DNA of 64,000 nt from Prorocentrum cordatum (taxonomy: Eukaryota; Sar; Dinophyceae; Prorocentrales; Prorocentraceae), in the NCBI GenBank assembly GCA_963575745.1, contig CAUYUJ010014257.1, forward strand, positions 230,469-294,468. The letters are read 5' to 3'. The notes below the pieces were generated by a model. The model saw nothing but the letters and a program-made list of their open reading frames with translations. It searched no databases and was not told the origin of the DNA. The stretch's first letter is position 1; each line of letters starts with the position of its first letter. Positions 19,135 to 29,555 of this stretch are shown one piece after another. A program made the position numbers and the translations under genes.

Positions 19135-19509
19135 AGATAGATATAGGTGTGCGGGCGTATCGGTCCCCCTGCTTCACCTTGTCGTGCAAGAAGAATGGTA
19201 TCGATACTTCTCTTCTCCACTCCTCTTCCTCCTCCCCTTCCTTTTCGAACTCACACGGACGCCTGCGAACAATCAGCGACGCTGCGAACAAAACAGCGAA
19301 AACATGTAAACCAAAACTCGCAATACCAAAAAGACCACGACAAACGCACACACATACCAAACAGTTGTGATTTCGGGAGAACCTTGCCGGCCCCTCTTTC
19401 CAGAAGTCCTCTCGGAATCATTTTGTTTTATTTTCGGAGGAATTTGTATTGTTGTTCGACCTTCGCAGAATGGACGCCGATTGAAACTCTCCACCGAAGG
19501 AATCCTATT
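19135..19509. other. spacer between the YR element and Copia-1, no gene
   Basis: Mixed sequence with CTC and CAAACGCACAC stretches. Its last 30 bases (GATTGAAACTCTCCACCGAA and on) belong to the 27-bp minisatellite that resumes at 26751 after the Copia-1 insertion. Confidence 0.6.
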
Positions 19510-19693
19510 TGTTCGGGTTAAACCCCTGCCCCGGGAAGGAAGGTAGCATGCATCGTAGCAGAAGCATCAATCCCATGAAGTGGGATAGCAGTTGGGTGTA
19601 GCATTGCATGCAGCACGGCCGATCGGCAGAGAGACTGACCGGAAACGTTTTGGCTCAAGAGCGCAAGGGAGTAAAGGCAATACTCCCTCAACG
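19510..19693 (+). repeat. Copia-1 5' LTR
   Basis: 184 bp matching 26567-26750. The outer ends give TG...CA. The inner edge is CAACG instead of CAACA. It contains a spliced-leader-like segment at 19638-19659. No clear TATA box is seen. Confidence 0.9.
19638..19659 (+). promoter_or_regulatory. spliced-leader-like segment within the Copia-1 LTR
   Basis: 18 of 22 positions agree with the dinoflagellate spliced leader as I remember it (DCCGTAGCCA then TTTTGGCTCAAG). The first four bases and the last 12, TTTTGGCTCAAG, match fully. Dinoflagellate mRNAs receive this leader by trans-splicing. Presence in an LTR may mean a captured leader from a retroposed transcript, or chance. It recurs in the 3' LTR at about 26695-26716. 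Confidence 0.45.
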
Positions 19694-19706
19694 TGGTAGC
19701 GGAGCC
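19694..19706 (+). promoter_or_regulatory. Copia-1 primer-binding site
   Basis: TGGTAGCGGAGCC directly after the LTR. It would pair with a tRNA 3' end GGCTCCGCTACCA, which resembles initiator Met tRNA (compare the classic TGGTATCAGAGC site of copia elements). Copia-2 has the identical 13 bases after its 5' LTR. Confidence 0.8.
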
Positions 19707-19937
19707 TGGTCAGATCTGAGACAAGCGGGTAGCTCCGTGGTCTCAGGTTCGGCTGGGCTCCTCTGTGCATGGGCAAACAGAGACTTCGATCTGCAGAGTC
19801 GAGGTCCAACCGACAACTACGAGGCTCGGCGCTGCGACGACACGCAGCGGGCGAGCAGCCAACCACAGAGGAGCAGAGGGCCTTGAACCTGAAGCGCCTC
19901 AAGAAGGAGATCGACGACGACCTCGACGAGCTCCACA

Positions 19938-20706
19938 ATGGAGGAACAATTCGAAGCAGCGTTAGAAAGACCCCAGCGCTTGGAGGACGAGAACACGCAG
20001 CTGAAGAAGCAGCTCAAGAAGAACGAGGACGACAAGGCCAGGAAGAAGGAGGCCGACGACGCCAAGAAGAGCGAGGCCGCAGCTCGTGCGAGAGCTACCC
20101 CGCTGGTCCCGACCAGCGTGGACACCAAGCTGATCAACAAGCCAGGCGAGTTCAGTGGGAAGGAAGCGGACTGGCGGAGGTGGTCTGTGACCATGCGGGC
20201 CGACCTCGGAGCGGTGTCCGGCCGGATGCTGGAGCTCATCCGGAAAGCCGAGAACTTCGACGAGAGCCTCGACAGGGTGGACTTGGACCCGGGCGACGAC
20301 CAGCTGGACGCACAGTTGTACTTCATCCTGACCATGTTGCTCAAGGAGAACATGATGGAGAAGCTAGAGACCGTCGAGTACGGAGAAGGTCTCCTACTGT
20401 GGAGGCTCCTAATGGCGGAGTTCGAGCCGAAGTTCGCGTCTCGCAAGATGGCCCTGCAGCAGGCGTACCTCAACTTCACCTTCAACAAGGGCGAGGGCCC
20501 GCGGAAGGGCATCGACAGGCTCGAGACGCAGATCCGCCAGTACCAGGCCGCCACCAAGAAGACCGTCGACGACGACACCCGGACCGGCGTGCTGCTGAAG
20601 GCGCTGGCCGCCGGCAGCGAGTTGCAGAAGAAGCTGGGCGACCACCTCGTTCTCAACGCGTACCGCGTGGACACCTTCATCGAGATGAAGAGGGAGATCG
20701 AGATTG
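19938..20706 (+). pseudogene. Copia-1 Gag, N-terminal part (interrupted)
   Basis: Encodes a coiled-coil N-terminus (residues about 5-50, rich in Glu/Lys) followed by a Gag capsid-like region (about 65-255: FSGKEADWRRWSVTMRADL, then helices to FIEMKREIEI). This arrangement is usual for dinoflagellate copia Gag. The frame runs into the inserted element at 20707 and resumes, after a phase change accounted for by the insert, at 21335. An upstream frame (19769-19937) also encodes a charged helix that ends near this start, so the original Gag may have begun further upstream with a frameshift between. Confidence 0.7.
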
Positions 20707-20745
20707 TTTTTTATCCTCTGGGGGGTAACGCTCGTTACCCGGGCC

Positions 20746-20779
<34 letters not shown>

Positions 20780-20953
20780 TAACGGTAACGCTCGTGCGCG
20801 GGGGGGGTCTCGGTCTTCCCCTCCAACATGCTGGTGCCCGAAGGCATGCGCACTGTGGTGTGGTGGTCGCAGGCGCACTGTGGGCGCTCGCAGGCCATTG
20901 CGGCGCTCGCATGCGCGATGCTGGTGCTTGCGGGCTTTGCGCTTGTACTCGAA

Positions 20954-21017
<64 letters not shown>

Positions 21018-21334
21018 CGGCTCGTCGCCTCGGACCTCGTCGGCAAACGTCGTCGTCGTCGTCGTCGACCTCGTCGCTCGTCGCTCGTCGATCATCGTCG
21101 TCGCGCGCGCGGGCGCGGGCGTGGTGCCGGGACCACGCGGCGGGCTTTGCGCTTGTACTCGAATCGCAAGCCACTGTGGTGCTCTCAGGCAGAGAGTGCT
21201 GCTCGCGCGCATACTATGGCGATCGCAGGGCGCCCCTGCTTCGCCATGCCCCGCCCAGCCCAAGCGTAACCGTTACCCGGGGGGCACGACCCCCCCCCCC
21301 CCCGGGTAACGAGCGTTACCGGCCGGAATAAAAA
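20707..21334. mobile_element. 628-bp inverted-repeat element (MITE-like) inserted in Copia-1 gag
   Basis: Both ends carry TTTTTTAT...GGTAACGCTCGTTACCCGGG in inverted orientation, followed inward by C/G homopolymers and a second inverted pair (GTAACGGTAACGCTCG against its complement near 21263). The inverted ends thus span roughly 75 bp with imperfections. The core GTAACGCTCGTTAC is itself near-palindromic. The interior holds (TCG)n runs (20953-21016 and 21050-21090) and a 27-bp duplication (20930 and 21141). No transposase frame and no clear target duplication are seen. Confidence 0.65.
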
Positions 21335-22300
21335 AGTGATCTCATCCAGGAGTACCTCGGAGTCAAGCAGTGGCTCGTCCCCGGCGGTTCGGCGGAAGTC
21401 CTGGCCGTGGGAGCCGGCGGTAAAACTAGCCAGAAGGGCCAGGTGAAGGGCGAGCTCAAGATCAAGTTCGCCGGAGATTGCTTCTGCTGTGGCAAGCCTG
21501 GCCATAAGAAAGCAGACTGCTGGTGGAACGCAGAGAAAAAGGCACCACCGCCGAGCGCCGGAAAAGGACGAGGAGGAGGAAAAGGTAAGGATAGGGAAGG
21601 AAAAGGGAAAGGACGAGGAGGAACAGGTAAAGGAAAGGATAGCAAAGGAGGAGACGAGAGGAGGAGCCATGCCGATCCGCAGAGGACAGGAGGACAGGCG
21701 CCAGGATCGTCCACCGACAGAGACCCGAGCAGGAAGAGGCAGAGGGTGGACATCGCTGCGATCGAGGAACAGCTGCGGGCGCTCAGCCTGAACATCGGCG
21801 CGCTGAAGGACCAGGACTGCGGGGGCGTGGAGCTGTGCCAGGTTTCCGAGCAGAAGGAGGTCGGCGTGGTCCACGCCCAGACGACGACGAACCGCGTCAC
21901 GATGGGCCTGGACAGCGGCGCGGAGGTCACGGTGTGGCCCCCGGAGCTCTTCCCGCAGGTGGCCGCGGAGGAGAGTCCAGAATCTCGTAGGGGAGCCAAG
22001 TACTTCGGACCCGGAGACCGTGAGACCCCTAGCCTTCCCAATCTTGGACGACGACGGTACGATTTGAGGATGGGAGGTTTGAGGAGAAGCGCCAACGTGA
22101 ACGTTGTGCCGGTGAGGAAGCCTCTGCTGGCGATGTGCTCGATGATGGACGCCGGCCACGACCTGCATTTCAAGTGCGGCGGCCGGTGCTGCGCCAAACA
22201 CTGCAGGACCGGGGAGGGGATCGAGATCACACGTCGAGGAGGTAAATTTGAGATCGATGCCGAGGTTGCGCTGCCGCCGTCACCCCCTTTCGGGGGGCCG
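21335..22300 (+). pseudogene. Copia-1 Gag C-terminus, zinc knuckle and aspartic protease
   Basis: Continues Gag after the insert (DLIQEYLGVKQWLVPGGSAE). A CCHC knuckle, CFCCGKPGHKKADC, fits Cx2Cx4Hx4C and would bind genomic RNA. A Lys/Gly/Arg-rich linker follows. The retroviral-type protease active site is DSGAEVTVW (Asp codon at 21911), which would cleave the polyprotein as a homodimer. The frame stops at 22310; the integrase lies in another phase, so a single-base loss near 22290 is likely. Confidence 0.75.
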
Positions 22301-23155
22301 GCGTGCCCGTAAGTCCCCTGGAGTCCGGCTCAGGAGGGGCAGGCGGCAACAATGCCGCACCTGAGCCGAGTAGTAGCCCTATGGAGGAGGATGGGGCGGA
22401 CGAGCAGCAGGAGCAGCAGCAGCACATCGAGCACGAGATCTTCGGGAATCGGGGAGGCGGCGTACCGGCGATGATGGCACCGAACCTCCCGACGCCGGAG
22501 GAGAGAGCGAGGCATGAGATCGATCACATGCCCTATGCTGCTTGGCGCCGTAGCTGTGTGGCTGGTAAGGGAAAGGCGGATCCACACTTCCTGAAGACGT
22601 CCGACGATTTTGGCGTCCAGGGAGTGGCTTGCGACTACTGTTTCATGGGTGACGCCGTCGAGAGCGACAAGGCTACCGACAAGTGCTTGCCAATCCTGGT
22701 CCACAAGTTCTACGGCGATCGGTGGGTATCGGCACGCGTGGTCCCACGCAAGGGCCCAGAGACGTACGCTGTGAAGGCCACGGTGGACGACGTGATGCAG
22801 GCAGGCTTCGCCAAGTTCACGTACAAGAGCGACGGGGAGCCTGCGATCAAGTCGCTCAAGCAGGAGGTGGTGAAGAAGCTACGGGAGGTTGCGGGCCCTG
22901 TGGACGTCATCTTGGAAGAGAGCGGCACGTCCGAGCCACAGCAGAATGCTGTTGTCGAGCGTGCTATCTGGGAGGTCCAGAGCACGGCTCGCACCCTAGT
23001 GCACGCATGCTTGGAACATCATCGCGTCCAGGTGCCGCTCAAGCACCCTCTGAGGATCTATGCCGTGGGGTACGCAGGGCAACTATTGAACAGGTCCCAG
23101 CGTGCCGCCAAGGACAACAGGACCGCCTACGAGATACGCAAGGGCAAGCCAGGCC
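22301..23155 (+). pseudogene. Copia-1 integrase
   Basis: Contains an HEIDHMPYAAWRRSC segment where the zinc-binding region usually sits. The DDE core follows: Asp in ACDYCFMGD (22633), Asp in YKSDGEPA (22831) and Glu in NAVVERAIWE (22957). Integrase joins the cDNA to host DNA. All three catalytic residues are intact. The frame must change near 23155 to reach the KFEDRWETGIYLGLVERSY segment that begins the next part. Confidence 0.78.
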
Positions 23156-26100
23156 GTGATGCACATGCCGGTATTGACGGTACGGCGGCGACGGAAGTTC
23201 GAGGACAGGTGGGAGACCGGCATATACTTGGGGCTGGTGGAGCGCAGCTACATGTTGCTCGTAGGCACGCCCCGCGGCGTCTTCAAGGTGAACTGCGTGA
23301 AGCGGTTGCCGGCGATCCAGTCCAGCGATCCGGAGCTCTTGAAATCCATCGTGGGGGTCCCCTGGGACCCAGTACCGGGAGAACCAGGAGGCCAAACCGT
23401 CGACTACGAGCCCCGCCGGGCGACTGAACCGATCGTCCCTGAGGCGGAGTTGCCCCCGCGAGTTCCGAAACCAAGATCTCCGGAAGTTATTCCGAGGAGG
23501 TTCTACATTCGTCGTGAGGTTGAGCTTCGAGCGTACGGTTTCTCAGATAATTGTCCTGGATGTGCAGCGGCATTTGAAGGCCGACCAGCACGATTACACG
23601 CGCAGGAGTGCCGTAACAGGATCGAGGCGGCGACCTTGGCGGACGAGAGGTCCGAGGTTCGACAGCGAGTCGAGGAAGCTCATCGTAGACGGGGTGAGGC
23701 AGGAGCACCACCAGACAGACGACCAGGAGGAGCACAGGTTCTACGACCAGGTGAAGTCGCAGGAGAGGTGCCGACGGAAGCGGGTAGCCCCGCGCCGTCG
23801 GACCAGCCAGGGAGCGTGCCGGAAGCGGGTAGCACCGCGCCGGCCGACGCTCGGAGGCAGCCAGGGAGCGCGCCGGAAGCGGGTAGCACCGCGCCGGCCG
23901 ACGCTCCGAGCCAGCCGGATTCGCCGGAAGCGGGTAGCACCGTGCCGGCTCGCAGTCCAGGCGAGGCTCAGGACCCCCTTCGAGCAGAAGCGGGTAGCAC
24001 CGCACTGCGGAGAGGTGAGGTCAGAGCTGGGGACGACCCAGCAGGTGGTCCGCGCGATCGGGCTGCCAAGAGGGCGCGGCGCGAGGTCGCGGAGATCGTG
24101 GGCGAGCTGATGCACCTAGGAGCGGCGATCGGGCCGCGGCTGCAGGAGGCGATCCGGCAGCCTATCAAGGACGACGTCGACGTGATCGAGTCGGAGGTGT
24201 TCTGCAGGAAGCGGTTCGCTGACCAGGCGTCCCGGTGGGGAGTGCACCCCGGGGTCGCACTAGATCTGACTACGGGTTGGGATCTTAAGAATCAGACGCA
24301 TGTGGAGCAGGCGGAATGCCTCCGGGGCACTGTCCGCCCAAAGCTGCTGATTGGGCGTGCGCGTTTTCGAGACAGTCGCAACCTTTACCACAAGCAGTTG
24401 CAAGACGGTCACTATTTCCTCCACGAGCACGTGAATGGTGCCGCCCCTGGCCACGAGCAGGGGGGGAGGGAGGAAGAGGAAGAGGATGATGGTAGCCATC
24501 TGCTGGGGCATGAGAGCGTCCAGCATGTGAAGGCCGGAAGGGCCGCAGAATGGCTGACCAACTCCGGATGCATCGCCGAGGAACTCACGAAGCTCCAGGA
24601 CGGCGATCGCGAGAATGCCATCAGCAGCATAGTGACCATGAGTCCCATGGTGGAGAGTAAGCCGGCCATAGTGGCGGCTGTGTTGAGAGGGCTGCGTAGA
24701 CAGCTGCGGCAGGACGGTGCGGTCAGCATCAACGCCCTGGAGCCGGGCATTACCGGCCACGACACCCAGGAGTGGGACGAAGACGGGCTCGAGCAGTTCT
24801 TCGACGAGCTGACGGGCGAACGGTTGAACTCCCGAGATGTCAGGGAAGCCAAAGTCAAGGAAATCGAGTTCCTTCGTACTTCCCCTGTCTATGAGAAGGT
24901 GCCAGAGGCGATGGCCAAGGGCAAAGGGTTCATCTCGACAAGGTGGACCATAACCAACAAAGGGGACGTAAACGCACCAGACGTTCGAGCTAGATTCGTC
25001 GGGCGTGAGTTCAAGTGGAAGTCGCCGGCGATGGAGGACACATTTGCCGCGACTCCACCATTGGAGTCGTTGAAGTACTTGTTGTCTCGGTTCCAGTCGC
25101 GCAGGAGGGGGCCGGCCAGAAGCCCAGGAGAGCGTAAGATCTTAGTTTTGGACGTTTCTCGAGCGCATTTTCATCCGAAGTGCCGCCGGGAGCTGTACAT
25201 CCGGCTGCCAGAAGAGGACGCTCAGGCAGGCTTCGTGGGCAGGTTGTTGCGCACCCTGTACGGGACACGAGATGCAGCAAACGCCTGGGACGAATTCTTC
25301 AACGAAGCGATCGTCAGGCGCCAGTACGAGGTGGGGCTGTCATCACCTTGTCTGTACTACTGCGCTGCCGAGGACAGCGCTGGGTGGCGCCACGGAGACG
25401 ATCTCGTTTTCGAGGGACCTGATGAGTGGTTAGAGCGGCTCGAAGAGGGCCTCCGGAGCGTGATGATCCTCAAGAGACGCGCAAAGCTTGGCTGGGGCAC
25501 AGCAGACGACAAGCACGTTACCATCCTGAACAGGCTGGTGGACTTGAACGACGCGTCCCGGGTGGTTTCTCTCGAACCTGACCCACGCCATGTTGACCTG
25601 CTTCGTGGCCTGGTTGGTTTCGACGGCCGGTCAAAATCCGCGACGACACCTGCCGACAAGCGTTTGGAGGACATGCACGACGAGGAGCCTCTAGGCCGAG
25701 GGCAGGCGACAGCATTCCGATCCGCAACAATGAGGCTAGCTTATCTCGCTGCGGACGTCCCGGTGCACAGATTCAGCGCAAACCGGCTGGCGAGGTTCAT
25801 GGCTAAGCCAACAGTTGGGTCTTGGGCACGCTTGAAGAGATGCTTGAGGTACCTACATGGGCACGGCCGGTGGATCCAGCAGTTCCCTTTGCAGGACCAG
25901 CCGGGCAGGATCGACGTGTACGCCGACAGCGACTGGGCTCAGGATCTGGATCGTAAGAGTGTGTCTTGTGCGGTAACGATGAAAGGCAAGCGTTGCCTGC
26001 GAGTGCAGGTGGCGACCCAAACGGCCCCTGCCCTGAGTTCTCTCGAGGCGGAGTTCGTGGCCCAGGTCAAGGGCGGCTCTGCCGCCATCGGCATGAGATC

Positions 26101-26452
26101 GATGATCCGGGACATGGGAGGACAGGTGTCCATTGACCTCCACACCGACAGCACGGCAGGCAAGGGCATCGCGTCGAGAGTGGGCTTGGGCAAGGTCCGT
26201 CATCTCGACACGGGCTTGCTCTGGCTACAACACCACGTCAATCGCAGAGATCTCAGGATCAAGAAGGTGCACAAGGACGAGAATCTGGCGGACATCGGAA
26301 CGAAAGCCGTCAGCGTCACCGTGCAGGAGACTTTGATGAAGTTGATGAACTTCAGAGAGGCCACAGGACGGCACCCGAAGGCACTGAGGGTTGCCGGAGA
26401 AGCGGTCGAGCCAGAAGCGGGTAGCACCGTGCGGGCCGACGAGCCCGACTGA
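23156..26452 (+). pseudogene. Copia-1 integrase tail, RT and RNase H
   Basis: Positions are given as residues of the 1116-codon frame opening at 23102. The integrase C-terminal region ends near residue 110, followed by a linker with five EAGST repeats (23777-24000). RT is at about 590-900: ARFVGREFKW, motif A Asp in LDVSRAHFHP (D684), catalytic HGDDLVF (D766-D767, with HGDD where YVDD is usual). RNase H: YADSDWA (D942), SSLEAEF and DSTAGKGIA, then RHLDTGLLW. The 3' end repeats the EAGST motif (26413) before TGA at 26450. This part keeps its catalytic residues; inactivation comes from upstream breaks. Confidence 0.82.
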
Positions 26453-26557
26453 GAGCATGCAGCTTAGTTGCCAGAATCGATCTGAGACCGTGGACGTTTG
26501 AGTCCAGAATGGCAGCGGTTCCGAGTTTGGCCTTTCCTGCGAAGACAGGATACGGCC

Positions 26558-26566
26558 AAGGAGGGG
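26558..26566 (+). promoter_or_regulatory. Copia-1 polypurine tract
   Basis: AAGGAGGGG immediately before the 3' LTR, the usual place for the plus-strand primer. Confidence 0.65.
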
Positions 26567-26750
26567 CGTTCGGGTTAAACCCCTGCCCCGGGAAGGAAGG
26601 TAGCATGTATCGTAGCAGAAGCATCAATCCCATGAAGTGGGATATCAGTTGGGTGTAGCATTGCATGCAGCACGGCCGATCGGCAGAGAGACTGACCGGA
26701 AACGTTTTGGCTCAAGAGCGCAAGGGAGTAAAAGCAATACTCCCTCAACA
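26567..26750 (+). repeat. Copia-1 3' LTR
   Basis: Matches 19510-19693 with three internal substitutions (one each in the CATGTATC, GATATCAG and TAAAAGCA contexts) and C for T at the inner first base. It is followed by the CTATT duplication. Confidence 0.9.
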
Positions 26751-26885
26751 CTATTTAAACTCCTCCACAGGAAGATTCCGTTGGAACTCCTCAGAAGAAG
26801 GATTCGCGTTGAAATCCTCCACAGAAGGATTCCAATCGAAATTCTCGACGCAAGGACATTCCTAACGAGATCCTCCGCAGCTCCT
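26751..26885 (+). repeat. 27-bp minisatellite hosting Copia-1 (left block)
   Basis: Degenerate units close to AAGGATTCC-ATTGAAATCCTCCACAG. The unit is also present just left of Copia-1 and again at 28096-28225, with scattered copies around 27826-28010. Confidence 0.75.
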
Positions 26886-26961
26886 CACCCTCCTTCTGCT
26901 GCTCCTCACCCTCCTGCTGCTGCTCCTCTTCATTCTGCCCCCTCCTCTCCGCTTCGAGGCG

Positions 26962-27723
26962 TTACTCACAAACTTAGTTGTGAACGCAGCTCCACAACTA
27001 GTTTCATGAGTAACCTCCCACTAGGAGATATTACGCACAAAACTAGTTGTGAACGTGGTTCCACAACTAAATTTTGTGAGGGATGTGTTCCTCGTCACCT
27101 TCGTCATGTTCCTCACCGTCCTCTTCTTCCTCACCCTCCTCCTGCTCCTCTTCTTCATTCTGCTCGCTCCTCTCCACTTCGAGTCGTTACTCACAAATAT
27201 AGATGTGAAGGCAGCTCCACAACTAGTTTTACAATTAACCTCCCGCCACGAGACATTACTCACAAAACTAATTGTGAACGCGGCTCCACAACTAGTTTTG
27301 TGAGTAATGTGTCTCTCCTCACCTTCGTCATGCTCCTCACCCTCCTCTTCTTCCTCCTCACCTTCCTCCTCCTGCTCCTCCTCTTCTTCATTCTGCCCTC
27401 TCCTCTCCTCATCGAGGCGTTACTCACACATCTAGTTGTGATCACAGCTCCACAACTAGTTTTACGAGTAACTTCCCACTCGGAGGTATTACTCACAAAA
27501 CTAGTTGTGAACGTGGCTCCACAACTAAATTTTGCGAGTGAGGTGTTCCTCCTCACCTTCGTCATGCTCCCCACTCTCCTTTTTCTCCTCACCCTCCTCT
27601 TCCTCCGCACCCGTCTCCCCCTCCTTCTCCTCCTCCTGTTCATCCTGCCCGCTCCTCTCCGCTTCCAGGCTTTACTCGCACATCCAGTTGCGATCCCAGC
27701 TCCACAACCAGTTTTGTGAGTAA
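26962..27723. repeat. array of seven 52-bp palindromes in a CT-rich setting
   Basis: Imperfect hairpins of 52 bp at 26962, 27031, 27187, 27256, 27420, 27489 and 27672. In the best copy (27256-27307) 20 of 21 arm positions pair, from TTACTCACAAAACTA to its complement, around a 10-base loop AACGCGGCTC. They come in pairs 69 bp apart, and pairs are separated by CTCCTC-rich DNA, giving higher-order units of about 225-233 bp. No coding potential. Confidence 0.82.
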
Positions 27724-28095
27724 TGTGTTGCGCCTCACCTTCGTCGCGCTCCTCATCCTCCTCGTCTTACTCCTCGTCCCTCTTTTCCTCCTCCTGCTCC
27801 TTCTCTTCGCTCTTCATCCTGCCCCCTTTCTCAAAGGATTCCGATTGAAGCGCTTGGCAACAAAAAACATAATGAGGCGGATGAGGAGGAGGAGGAGGAG
27901 GAGGAGGAGGAAGATGAGGCGGACGAGGAGACGGCTTTTATTGAAAACCGCCACAGAAGGATTCCAAGTGAATTCATCTGCAGCAGGAGCCCTAGTGAAA
28001 CCTTACACAAGAAGGAGAAGTAGGCGGATGAGGAGGGTGAGGAAAAATGAGGCGGATGAGGAGGAGCAGGAAGGAGGAAATCCCCCGCATAAGGA
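27724..28095. other. CTC-rich then GAG-rich DNA with 27-bp repeat remnants
   Basis: Strand bias switches from CT-rich (to about 27830) to GA-rich (27870-28080). Isolated 27-bp minisatellite remnants occur. No gene supported. Confidence 0.6.
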
Positions 28096-28225
28096 TTCCT
28101 AGTGAACTCCCCACTGAAAGATCCGAATGCAATCCTCCACATAAATATTCCTATTGAAGTCCTCCGCAGAAGGATTCCTATAGAAATCCTCCAGAGAAGG
28201 ATTCGCGTTGAAACCGTTCACAACA
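28096..28225 (+). repeat. 27-bp minisatellite (right block)
   Basis: About five degenerate units of AAGGATTCCTATTGAAATCC and the following 7 bases. The period of 27 gives a nine-residue repeat if read as protein; I treat it as non-coding. Confidence 0.75.
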
Positions 28226-28561
28226 AGGAGACTTCGGCGGTTGCAATCCAAACCGATGTAACCAAATACACTGCAAGCCAAGGGTTTGGGCACCGACTCG
28301 ATGGAAAGCAGCCGTGGCAGGCGAAGGCTTGGGCCGCGCGCAGGTGATTCGACTAGGCGTCGGCACTTGTGTCTGGTTGGGGGACGCCTCAGTCGCTCGC
28401 GCTTGCCTTCACTGATCTTACGGGGTTTTGAAAAGAATGCGCGTGCACGTTTTGTGTTGATCGGCTGCGCGCGTAGACGCAGACATATATATATATATAT
28501 ATATATATGCGAGGATGTGGTTTTTAAGAACAGCAGGGGGGCCGTTATGCCCGCGCGCCCG

Positions 28562-28595
<34 letters not shown>

Positions 28596-28753
28596 GAGAG
28601 TGTCAGAGTGGCGTCTACATTCTGCGCAAGTTAACTCTTTCATGAATGAAAATGTTTATATCCATGAGGCTTACAGGTTTCTGAACTTCGATTTGCGTAA
28701 CCCACGGCTCAGCCGCGAAACAACCCTCTGGAAAACTCATGTTGTTGCCCTCT
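28226..28753. other. unique DNA with two (AT)n runs
   Basis: (AT)n runs at 28484-28508 and 28562-28589. No recognisable gene in the remainder. Confidence 0.6.
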
Positions 28754-29065
28754 GCACAACCGCAGGGCAACCTGGGGTATCCCACGGGGCAACCCACGTG
28801 ACAAACCGCGGGGCGAGTCGCGCAACAACCGCGGGAAAACAACGGGACACCTCGCAGGGCAACGCGCGGGACAGTCCGCGGGGCAGCCCGGGGGCATCTC
28901 ACAGGACGACCGCCGGATTCAGTCACGCGATTTCCGCGGGGCAACCAACGGGATGCTTCGCGAGACAATCCGCGGGACATTCTACGGGGCAGCCCTCCGG
29001 ACATCCCGCGGGGCAACCCGCGGAGCGCAGCGCGGGGCAGCCGGCGGAGCAGCCCGCATGGCGAC
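28754..29065 (+). repeat. degenerate GCGGGGCAACCC minisatellite
   Basis: Short units of roughly 16-24 bp built on CGCGGGGCAACC recur with many changes. Open frames on both strands are products of the repeat (Cys/Pro/Arg-rich). Confidence 0.7.
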
Positions 29066-29555
29066 TTCCAGACCGCCCGCAGCGTTGGCGCCAACTCCTG
29101 CCCCTCCGGCCGATCCTGAGCCAGGGCGTCCCATGCCCCCGACGTTTTTTTTTTTTTGTTTCCCTCTCTTCCCCTTTCCTTCTCATCATGACGTCCATCT
29201 TCGGAGGTCTCGACCCCTTCCCCGGGGCCGGTTTTTCGCCCCGAGCCGTTTTCTGACGGCCCGAAGGCCCGGTGAGGGCCTCCAGGGGCCAAATATGGAA
29301 ACACCTCTCGTCGTGATTTTTTCATTGCCCGATGGGGGTCTGCGGTACGCGCGTCGAGCTGAAGAGGGGGAGGATCGAAGGAGGGGGGGGGGGTCGGGGA
29401 GCAGGGCGGCAAGGTTTTGGGGGCGTCCTGGGTCGGCCCGTAGGCGATCTACGACAAGAGCCGCCCGGAGATGGAGAAGGCGGTGACACTCGTCCCTCCC
29501 CTCTCGGGGGATGGGGATGGGGTGGGGGCAAGAGGGTGCAGGATGGGAAGTGGGG
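29066..29555. other. unique GC-rich DNA, no supported gene
   Basis: Contains a T run (29144-29157) and G/GAG runs. No domain recognised in any frame. Confidence 0.5.

Larger units (their letters stand above)
19510..26750 (+). mobile_element. Ty1/copia LTR retrotransposon Copia-1
   Basis: A 7.2-kb element with LTRs at both ends, a 5-bp target duplication (CTATT at 19505-19509 and 26751-26755), a tRNA primer site and a short polypurine tract. Domain order is Gag, CCHC zinc knuckle, aspartic protease, integrase, RT, RNase H. Integrase before RT is the Ty1/copia order. LTRs differ at about three internal positions and at the two inner edge bases, so it is a fairly young insertion. It is inactive: gag is split by an inserted inverted-repeat element and pol needs two frame changes (near 22290 and near 23155). 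Confidence 0.92.
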
